Of a stretch of DNA of 64,000 nucleotides, positions 9,324 through 18,925 are shown one piece after another (positions within the stretch are counted from its first letter, which is position 1; each line of letters opens with the position of its first letter). The position numbers were made by a program, and so were the translations under genes. The notes beneath the pieces were generated by a model. It was not told where the DNA came from. It worked only from the letters and a program-made list of their open reading frames with translations, and made no database searches. Source of the DNA: Puccinellia tenuiflora (Eukaryota; Streptophyta; Magnoliopsida; Poales; Poaceae); contig QRDG01000867.1 of assembly GCA_012064385.1 (NCBI GenBank), forward strand, positions 302,515 through 366,514. Direction: 5' to 3'.

Positions 9324-12300
9324 TCAGGCCGTCGCGCCTCCTGAGGTACCCGCTCCGTCCACGGCAGCCTCCGTCTCCTCCTCCAGGCCATCCTCCTCGT
9401 CGTCGCCTTCGTCTTCATCGACCTCGACTTGGTCGAAGATCTTGGTGTACGCCTCCGCGGCCTTCCGCGTCCTGTCGCTCAGCACGGCACGGCTGTTGAG
9501 GTCGACCGGCGCCGTCACGGCCTCGAGGTCAAGCGAGGGCTGGAGCCTCGCGAGGTTGGCGAAGATTCGGCAGGTGGCGAGGACGAGGAGATCGCGGCTC
9601 TCCTCCACGACACGGTCACTGAGGTCCTTCGCGGTCTCTTCAAGCTTTGCGAGGAACTGCTCGAAGAAGAACGTGTACGCGGCCTCGTCGTCGCACCCTC
9701 CCGCGGCGAAGGCGGGGACCTCGGTCCCCAGACGGTCCCCAACGGCGCGCACGCGGAGCACCAGGTCTTGGAGCATGCGCTGGCATTAGCGCGACATGGT
9801 TCGGCCGATCTCCGCGTTGCTCCGTGCCTCCTCCACGAGGTTCACGACCGGCCCCACCTGTTGCCGGAGCTCGCTCAAGTCCTCCTTCAGGGCGGCGACC
9901 TCCTTTTCCGCGCGGGCCTGGGCCTCCCTCGCGCTCTGAAGGCGGGAAGCCATCTGCCTCTCCTCCTCCTCCTCGAGCCCCTGGATGCGGTCCTGGAGCT
10001 CCTTGCGCTTCGCCTTGAAGCGCTCCTCCTGCTTCGTGGCCTTCTCGTCATAGTCCTTGGCGAGGTCTAGGCGGATGAGCTTGACCCTATCGTCGGCCTC
10101 CTCCTTCAGTTTTTTCTCCTTCTCCGCGAGGCTGGCGTTGGCCTTCGCGTGGCGCTCGGCGTAGGTGGCTTCGTCCCTGGCCACCCGGCTCTCGTGAGCC
10201 TTCAGCTGCTCCTCGCGGGTGGCCTGGTCCGCCTCAAGCTGCTGGATCTGCTCCTCGCGCGGCGCATTTCCTCCTCGCGGGGGGAGAGCTCTCCCTCGCG
10301 TCGCGTAAGCTCTGCCTCGCACTTGGTCAGCTGCACCTCGCGAGCGTCCAGCCTCTCGCGGAGCTCCTTCAAGCTACTCTCCACAGTTTTGGAGTGCGTG
10401 ATGAAGTTTTGCTCCAAGGCCGCTACCTCCTGTCGCTTGGAGGCAGTTTCCGCCTCAAGCGCCTCCCGTGCGGCGTCTAGTTGATCCATGGCCTCCGCCG
10501 CCTCCCGCTTCACGCTGTCGCGGGTCTCTTCAGCAAAGCGCATGGCCTCCTGGCGTGCCGCCAGGGCCGCCGCTCCGCCGGCGGCAACTCTCCGCTCAAC
10601 TCTCCACGCTCTCGCGGAGGAGGGCCCAGCCCGCGCCGCTCCTCCGCCCTGGCGAGTTCCTCTTCGGCGAGCTGCGCCTCCAGCTCATCGAGCGTCCGCC
10701 GCGCCTGGCCGAGGACGACTTGGCGATGAACCGCTTGGCGCCGCGGCTCCCCAAGCGCCAAGGTCCCCGCACCGCTGCAAGGTGCAGAGGCCTCGATCCT
10801 TGCGAGGGCCCGAGGCACCCTGCCTTGGGCTCACGGCCGCATCTGGTGCGGCCTGGGGCTCGTGTGGGCGCCTCCTTCGCCGCCCGCATCAGGTGCCTTT
10901 GGGNCTGCGGCGAACCGCGTGATGTCGCGGCTCCCGCAGCGCCAAGGTCCCCGCACCGCTGCGGGGTGCAGAGGCCTCGATCCTTAGCGAGGCGCCCGAG
11001 GCACCCTGCCTCGGGCTCACAGCCGCTTCTGGTGCGGCCTGGGGGCTCGTGTGGGTGCCTCCTTCGCCGCCCGCGTCAGGAGCCCTCTAGGGGCTGGGCG
11101 TCCTCTCGCCCCCGGCTCCGGCGTCCGTGGGCTCCGGAGGCGCCTCCACCTCTTGCTCCTCAGGGGCGCTTCCCGCCCCTTCCGTGGTAGCCGCGCCTAC
11201 CGCGGCCTCGGGCACGTCAGCCCCTCTTGTGGGAGCCTTCTCCTCCGGAGGCAGCTCCATGATGATCTCTTCAACCTCCTCCTCCTCCTCGTCCGGCCTC
11301 GCCGAGGCTCGTGCGGCCTCGGCCGCCGCCACCTCATCTGTCGCCTCCTGCTGTACGGGAGGAGTGGCGGCCCGACCTGGCGACGGCGCCACCTCTTCAA
11401 CCACCTCCTCCGCGCGGTGCTCACCCGCGGGAGGAGTAGCCACATGCTACGGCTCGCCAGCCGTAGGTGTCGCCGCGGTGGCGCCAACGGTCTCCCCAAG
11501 CTTGCGGAGCCGCCGCCTCTTCGGCGCCGCAGGATTCCTGAAAATAAAGACAAGCAGAAGATCCGTCAAGAGGGTTTTTGAAAGCAAAATGCTAAATGAA
11601 AGACGAAGGACCAAAGCTTACTCGTCGGCCATCCTCCACACCCTCTTCTTCGCCTTTGGCGGCTGGAGGCTGTTCGCCCTGGCTTCCTCCCGAGGCTCCT
11701 CTGCCTCCTCGCGAGGAGCACCCCTCGCAGCCCCGGCATCCCTGTCGTGGGAGAGCTTGAGGCGGGGCTCGCAGCGTCCTCCCGTGCCGCCGCTTCTCTC
11801 CTCCTCCGTGGTGTGTCGGGAGGGAGCCACGCGGAAGGCATCCTCGTCGTCGCTGGAGGAGATCACCTGGAGGTCCTCGTCAGCCAGTGCGCTCCTTGAG
11901 GAGCCCGCGTAGCCTCCCGAGGGGTCAGCGTTTCTCGAGGCCTCGCCCTCGCTAGAGTCCTCTCCCTCGTCCGGCTCCGGCGACTCGTCCATATGCTCCC
12001 ACGGGTTGGTGCGGGGCCCGCGGTGTCCTGCGGGCACGATCCCCATTCGTCGAATACAGGCAGGCGCCTGCAGTGCTCGTCACACTCTCTTCAACAAAGC
12101 TGAAGAGCGTCCGGGCCTCATCGCAGGTGGGGGATGGGATGTCCGTCGTGGCAAAGAGGATCCCCATGACCTGGTACAACACCTCCGGTGTGAAGCTGTC
12201 CAAGCACAGACGCATCCTGTCCTACCTGCCTGTGTACTACCACACCGGCTCTGAATGCCACTGGAGGGGGGCGATTCGGCGCCTCGTGAAGTCCTTCGCC

Positions 12301-13037
12301 ACCATCTGGCCGGTGAGTCCGGCGTCGCGAAGCCTCCGTATGCACTCGTACACCGCGTCAAGCTTTGGGCCCTCGAAGCCTGCGCTCGCCCAGCGCGCCC
12401 ACTTCCTCGGGGGCGCCACGGGCACCTCCAGGAGAGGGTTGCTCCCCTTGGTGTCGATGAAGAACCACCGCTGGCGGAAGTTCTCCACCTTCTTTGTCAC
12501 CTTGGTGATGGCGTTCTCACCGCACCATGCGATGGGGATGTAGTTCCTGCTCCTGGCGTCGGCAATGCGGAAGGAGACGCATCTGATCCGCTCGTTCTGC
12601 GCGGTGGACCGGAGGGAGTAGAAGCTGCGGAAGAGCGCCACCGAGGGACGGATGCCAATGTAGTCCTCGCAGAGGTAGGCAAAGATGGAGAGGATGAGGA
12701 TGGAGTTGGGATGAAGATGGAGGAGTTGGATCTGGTACACCTCCAAAATCCCCAGGAGGAAGTCGGAGAAAGGAGGAACAAGACCGGCGTAGAGAGTTTG
12801 AAGGAAGATGGGGTAGTACCCCTCGGGAAGACTGCTGCCGGCCGGTCTCATGTCGGTGGCGCCGTGCTCGTTGGTGCTCGCGGCCGCCAGGTGGCGCACC
12901 TTTTCAATCGCCGCCGAGTGGATGCGGGACTTCGGCAGCGCCCCCTCGAGTCCAGCGCTCCCCGACGCCGCCGCGGGCCTGCCAGCCTGCGCTGGAGCCT
13001 TTCCCTTCGCCGGATCGGTTGCTCTCTTGGGCGCCAT
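9324..13037 (-). pseudogene. Antisense gene of Tat element ('putative gypsy type transposon' family), decayed
   Basis: Transcribed against gag. The start at 13037 gives MAPKRATDPAKGK. An N-terminal globular domain follows with GYYPIFLQTLYAGLVPPFSDF, FLLGILEVYQIQLLHLHPNS and VSFRIADARSRNYIP, the signature of the plant family called putative gypsy type transposon. Then come acidic, Ser/Glu-rich segments (about 12046-11087, with a likely intron just after 11618). A long coiled coil (about 10543-9786) and a C-terminal domain with AYTFFFEQFLAKLEETAKDL finish it at 9324. In-frame stops near 12240 and 12226, at 11085 and at 9786, and a frameshift near 12060, make it a pseudogene here. The family occurs antisense in Grande/RIRE2-type elements. 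Its function is not established. Confidence 0.7.
10741..11085. repeat. Tandem duplication, period about 184 bp, containing one N
   Basis: The segment starting ccgcggctccc at 10741 recurs from about 10925 with small differences, ending near ttcgccgcccgcgtcagg. The window's only ambiguous base (n at 10904) lies at the end of the first copy. The repeat falls within the coiled-coil-coding part of the antisense gene. Confidence 0.75.
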
Positions 13038-13304
13038 GGTCGCAGGAGAAGGAGACCTCGAAGGTGGTGTGCTCTGGGAAGAAGAAGACGTTTGGGGGAA
13101 GTGTGCGGCGGAGTAATGGACGAAGTGATGGGCGCCGTCTGCGCGCGCAGGCTTTATTGGCCAAAAACCAAGGACGTGGCGGGCCCCACCAGGTCGCCCG
13201 TTGAAGCCGAGGAGATCGTGGCCTCGGGCGCAACCGCTGCGCCCCATGTGTCACGGCCCAGGCAGGCATCGTTGGGCCCCGACGTGCCAGGGCCCGGGGG
13301 CTAC

Positions 13305-14310
13305 TGTCGGCACAGCGGAAACCAGGGTACCACGGGCCGGCCTGCCAGGGCCCACAACATTCTTCAGAAGATTTCGCTAAGGACCAGGCTCTCCAAGCCT
13401 GGCGAGCCTCGCGAGGGTTTTTCCCCTCGCGAGGGACTCTTTCCCTCGCGAGGGACCTCCTCTCGAGAGGGCACCTCCAGGGACCAAGCAAAAGGCTCGG
13501 CGAGGCCTCCAGCCTCGCGAGGGTTTCCTTCCTCTCGAAGCCAGCTCTGCCTCCGCGGCAGAGCGCACATGGGCTCTGCACCCTCCGCAGAGTCACGGGC
13601 GCGCCAGCGCGCGGTGACGACCGCGCCAGCGCGTGGTGACGGCAGCGCCATAGTTGCCGTTCTTATGTATAAAGCAGTCAACAACGCTGCACCAAGCAAA
13701 GGAGCTCCAAGAATTGCCACTTTGGTGATAAGGGGACCGTCTGCAGCTACGCTCCAAGGGCGACGTCACCGTGGGACACATCCCACCTCAGCGGCGCCAG
13801 CCCACCGTCCTGGCTGGACGGTGGCCTTTTCCAGCTTTGGTGACACCGCTCCCTGCCATGGACCGCGTCCATGGACTCTACCTTTATCGTGCACCCGTCC
13901 TCCTCCTTCGTCGCCATGTGGTAGCCCTTCCCGCCAAGATATTTGGGGGAAGAGGTCCGAGACACCTATAAAAGGAGGGGGAGCACGTTCGGGCAAAGGG
14001 TTGGACTCCAGTTCTGATTCAGATCTAGGGTTAGCAATAGCCATTGTTAGCCATCTCGAGCTCGCCAAGTTCTCTTTGTACTGAACCTCTCTAAGCAGTG
14101 CAATACAACCAAGGCAGGACGTAGGGGTTTTACCTCCCCAAGAGGGCCCTGAACCTAGGTAACATCGGGTGTTCATCTCTGCAGTGCCGTCCCACAACGA
14201 TCTCTGCGAGCACCGTCGCCGAGGCACGTTGAGGGTTGTTTGATTCCGTGTTCAGCCCCTTACTCGATACCTAGTGAGACACACCCAGTTCCTGGGACAG
14301 TTCTCCGACA
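13305..14310 (+). repeat. 3' LTR of Tat-like element
   Basis: It starts directly after the purine-rich gcccgggggctac and carries a TATA box at 13967. It has extra ctcgcgaggga units relative to the 5' LTR. Confidence 0.85.
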
Positions 14311-15847
14311 TTGATCTACTAGATGGTGGTAGCAAGATAGGAGATCGAATCTCACCCTCGAAGAAAAACCGAGCGTGCTTTGTCGAGGCAGGGATTGGCT
14401 AGTCGATCCCCGCAACTAGACTTGTCTAGTCGCGAGGAGATGTATTATCCGATGCGTCGCACGAGCAACGCCTCCGAGGTATCCACACGTACGGCTCGAT
14501 GAAGACTCCACGTTCTTGATCCCGCAAGAGGTGCTGGAGAGGCTCGTGAGATCAGCAGCATGACGACGGTGTGGTGGTGGATATGGTGGAGATCCGACAG
14601 GGCTTCGCCAAGCGGCTGCGGGAGAGGAGGATGAGAGGAGGAGGCGCAGGGGGGCGGCTACAGGGGAGAAAGGGTGCGCCCGGCCCTGCCCTGGCCCCCT
14701 CCTTACCCCTAGGGCCGGCGGCTAGGGTGCCTTGGCCCCCAAGCTAGCCCTAGGGTTAGGGTTTTGGGGCGCCTCCCTTGCCCTAGCCCGCATGGGCCCT
14801 TTGTGGGCTGGTGCGGCTAGCCCATGTTGGCAGCCGCACCACCTCTTGGTCCATGTGGGCCCCACTTACAGGTGGGCCCCACTTCTAGACCCTTCTAGAA
14901 CATTCTAGAATCTTTCAGTACCCTGCCGAAAAATTCCCGGACTTTTCTTATTCCTCAGGAAACCACTTTCATTATATGAATCTTATTCTCCGGACTCTTC
15001 TGGAACTCCTGGTGGTGTCTAGGATCCCATCCGAGACTCCGAATCAATATTCGTTCACACCATCATTTATCTCGAGCCCAAACTAGATCGAACGTTAAGT
15101 GTGTGACCATGCGGGTTCGAGAATATGTCATTTTAATAACGGGACCGGGATGTCCATATTAATTTCTACATATTCAACGAAGTACTTTACCGGTTGAACC
15201 ACTATGTTCGGGATTCAAATAATCCATATATGATTCCTTTTGCCTCACGATATTTTACTTGTCCGAGACTTAATCACTCATATCTCCATATCTGATTAAT
15301 CTCGTTCCCGACAAGTTCTCTTTACTCGTTCCATAGGATAGGATCCCTTGCGTTTGGATGCTATGCTACCGAGAGGGCCCAGAGATATCTATCCAACGGT
15401 TGGACGGAAAAATCCCAGTCTTGATTCTTGTGACTCAACAACCTACCATCGGAGATACCTGAAAGCCACCTTTATGATCACCCAGTTACGAAGAGACGTT
15501 TGATGTCCACAAAGTATTCCTCCGGTAAATGGGAGTAACATAATCCCATGGTCTAAGGAAACTATATTTGACATCTATAAATTGGGTATGTCCATTATAT
15601 CATCTCCTATGATATAAATCCGTTTATTAAGTGATTCATCAATCCATGGTTAGGAAACGTCTAACCATCACTTGATCAAACAAACTAGTTATTAGAGGCT
15701 TACTAGGGACAATTTGCCGTTTATATTCCACACATGTATTTGTTTCCGATTAATTCAATTCCAGCATGGATAATAAACATTTATCATGAACGGGAAATAT
15801 GATGAATAATAATCTTTTATTATTGCCTCTTGGGCATATCTCCAACT
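14311..15847 (-). repeat. 3' LTR of copia element (truncated)
   Basis: Matches 18995-22093 apart from the solo LTR in that copy. The outermost base next to the polypurine tract is changed (minus AGTTGG rather than TGTTGG). The first 70 bp of the other LTR have no counterpart here. Confidence 0.8.
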
Positions 15848-16008
15848 GTTTTCCACTTGCACTAGAGACAATAATCTAGTTTACACTTGTAGCAATCTAA
15901 CACCCATGGCCTCCTGGTGCTGATCATGTTTTGCTCGTGGAAGAGGTTTAGTCAACGGGTCTGCCAATTCAGATCTGTATGCACCTTGCAAATCTCAATG
16001 TCTCCATC

Positions 16009-18564
16009 TCAGACATTTTCACGTAAATTGTGAAAGCGGCGCTTGATATGTTTTGTGTTCTTGTGTGAAGTTGGCTCCTTGGCAAGAGCAATCGCACATG
16101 TAATATCACAGTACATGGCCAGTAGTCTTGACGCACTTGGAACCACACCCAGCTCGGAGAGGAACTCTTTCATCCAGACTGCTTCACTTGCCGCCAAAGA
16201 GGCTGCCACATATTCCGCTTCAGTTGAAGATTTCGCCACCACGCTCTGCTTGGAACTCCTCCAGCTCACATCGCCACCATTTAGAATAAACACGTATCTG
16301 GACTGAGACTTTGAATCATCTGGATCAGTATCCCAAGTAGCATCGACGTAACCCTTTATGACAAGCTCTTGGTCACCTCCATATACGAGAAACATTTCCT
16401 TAGTTCTCTTTAGATACTTAAGGATATTTTTGACCGCTGTCCAGTGTTCCATTCCTGGATCACTCTGGTACCTGCTGGTCAGACTAACATCATGGCACAC
16501 ATCCGGTCTAGTACATAGCATGGCATACATGATAGAGCCTATGGCCGAGGCATAGAGAACTTTGTTCATCTTCTCTCTATCTTCTGCCGTGACTGGACAT
16601 TGAGTCTTACTCAAAGTCTTTCCTTGCACCATTGGTAAGAACCCCTTCTTCGAATCTTCCATTCTGAACCTCTTCAGAACCTTGTCAAGGTATGTACTCT
16701 GTGAAATCCCTATTAGGCGTTTTGATCTATCTCTATAGATTTTAATGCCTAAAATATACGCTACTTCGCCAAGGTCTTTCATTGAAAAACTCTTATTCAA
16801 ATAAGCCTTTACACTTTCAAGTAGTTCTATATCATTTCCAATCAACAATATGTCATCCACATCTAGTATCAGAAATGCTACTGAAATCCCACTCACTTTC
16901 TTGTAAATACAGGCCTCTCCATAAGTTTGGACAAATCCAAACCCTTTGATCATTTCATCAAACCGGAGATTCCAACTCCGTGATGCTTGCTTCAATCCAT
17001 AATTGGACCTCTGAAGTTTGCATACCTTGTCAGCACCCTTAGGATCGACAAAACCTTTGGGTTGTACCATGTACAACTCTTCCTTAATGTGACCATTAAG
17101 GAACGCGGTCATTACATCCGTTTGCCAAATTTCATAATCATGAAACGCAGCAATTGCTAACATAATCCGAATAAATTTCAGCATCACTACAGGTGAGAAA
17201 GTCTCATCATAGTCAACTCCTTGAATTTGTCAGAAACCTTTTGCAACAAGTCGTGCTTTATACACGGTGACATTTCCGTCAGCGTCTGTCTTTCTTTTGA
17301 ATATCCATTTGTTCTCAACGGCCTTGCGGTCGTTCGGTAAGTCCACCAAAGTCCACACTTGGTTTTCATACATGGATTCCATTTCGGATTTCATGGCCCC
17401 TAGCCATTTATCGGAGTCAGGGCTCATCACTGCTTCCTCATAGTTCGCAGGTTCATCATTGTCCAACAACATGACACTCATGACAGGGTTGTACCAATCT
17501 GGAGCGGTATGTTCCCTCGTTGACCTGCGAGGTCCAGTAGCAGCTTCGTTTGAAACATTTTGATCATTATCATTTGCTTCTTCTTCTTCTTCAGGTGGCG
17601 AAGGCTGCTCTGGAACATCTTCCAGTGTTACGTCACTCGGCATCTCAAGAATAGGTTCAATAACCTCGTCAAGCTATACTTTCCTCCCACTCACTTCTTT
17701 CGAGAGAAACTCCTTCTCAAGAAAGGAACCATTCTTGGCAACAAAGATCTTGCCCTCAGTTCTGTGGTAGAAGGTATACCCAATGGTTTCTTTAGGGTAT
17801 CCTATGTAAACGCTTTTTTTCGATTTGGGTTCGAGCTTATCAGGTTGAAGTCTTTTCACATAAGCTTCGCAGCCCCAAACTTTAAGAAACTATAACTTCG
17901 GCTTCTTGCCAAACCATAACTCATATGGAGTCGTCTCAACGAATTTTGATGGTGCCCTATTTAAAGTGAATGCGGCTGTCTCTAATGCATAACTCCAAAA
18001 GGATAGTGGCAGATCGGTAAGAGACATCATACATCGCACCATATCCAATAAAGTATGATTAAGACGTTCAGACACACCATTACGCTGTGGTGTTCCAGGT
18101 GGCGTGAGTTGTGAAACAATTCCACATGTCTTTAAATGCATACCAAACTCGTAACTCAAATACTCTCCTCCACGACCAGATCGAAGAAATTTATTTTCTT
18201 GTTACGATGATTCTTTACTTCACTCTGAAATTCTTTGAACTTTTCAAACGTTTCAGACTTGTGTTTCATTAAGTAAATATACCCATATCTACTTAAATCA
18301 TCGGTGAAGGTCAAGAAATAACGATATCCACCGCGCGCTGCAACACTCATTGGACCGCACACATCAGTATGTATAATTTCCAATAAGTCCGTTTCTCTCC
18401 ATCGTGCCGGAGAATGGTGTTCGAGTCATCTTGCCCATGAGGCATGGTTCGCATGTATCAAATGATTCGAAATCAAGTGAGTCCAAAAGTCCATCACATC
18501 TTGGCCATACCATATCACAAACCCTGCAAACACAAGTTAGACGTCCACTACTTTGTTTATGCAA
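16009..18564 (-). pseudogene. Ty1/copia pol: integrase, reverse transcriptase, RNase H (broken)
   Basis: Reading 18564 to 16009, the GAG-pre-integrase end (LLDSLDFESFDTCEPC) leads into integrase with TDVCGPMSVAARGGYRYFL and TPPGTPQRNGVSER. The spacer SVYIGYPKETIGYTFYH follows, then RT from NKWIFKRK through DVMTAFLNGHIKEELYM and QRSNYGLKQASRSWN. RNase H follows, with YVDATWDTDPDDSKS, KSSTEAEYVAAS and HIKRRFHNLRE. The frame is split at about 18160, 17880, 17660 and 17210. The RT catalytic box reads DVDD instead of YVDD. No gag or protease exists between the primer-binding site and integrase. Not functional. Confidence 0.9.
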
Positions 18565-18912
18565 TTTTTACGTGGCTTCTATGGGTCATGAGATAGAACC
18601 ATTCTAATCTACGCAAAGCCACAACGGTGATATAAAAGTTGCTTATTTTATATCCTTTTGAAAGGCCTTCCGTTGAAGATCGCATCTCACTGTAGTAAGA
18701 GAAACAGACACCCGCCAGCCACTTATGCAATACAAGTTGCATGTCAATCGTGGAACTGGTCTCTCGTACGTGGACGAGTAAAGTTGGTCCGGGCCGCTTC
18801 AATCCCACCATACCGTCGAGATACAAAATGCACGTGGGAAGATAGCAACAAAAAATATCAACGCCCACAACAATTATGTTCTAATCGCACCAACATCTAC
18901 GAATAGATCTAT

Positions 18913-18924
18913 GCTCTGATACCA
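18913..18924 (-). promoter_or_regulatory. Primer-binding site, initiator-methionine tRNA type (copia element)
   Basis: Minus-strand TGGTATCAGAGC lies one base inside the 5' LTR end at 18926, which is the standard arrangement for BARE/Angela-like copia elements. Confidence 0.85.
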
Positions 18925-18925
18925 C

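Larger units (their letters stand above)
5281..14310 (+). mobile_element. Tat-lineage Ty3/gypsy LTR element, pol-less and probably recombinant
   Basis: It is bounded by related LTRs of 976 bp (5281-6256) and 1006 bp (13305-14310), both TGTCGG...CCGACA. A primer-binding-site candidate lies at 6259 and a purine-rich tract just before 13305. Inside are gag on plus (6308-7657), a tandem repeat (7763-8097), a long decayed antisense gene (9324-13037) and no protease, RT or integrase. The flanks gccag and ttgat do not match, and the LTRs differ by several indels, so the ends probably come from two different insertions. Confidence 0.8.

Noticed and set aside
12255..14084. 609-codon open frame on plus across the antisense gene and the 3' LTR
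   Set aside because: It runs through the LTR boundary and purine tract and shows no domain. The minus strand holds the recognisable protein.
18557..18868. 103-codon minus-strand frame between primer site and integrase as a candidate gag
   Set aside because: It is in the right place but shows no capsid or zinc-knuckle motif; likely leader sequence.
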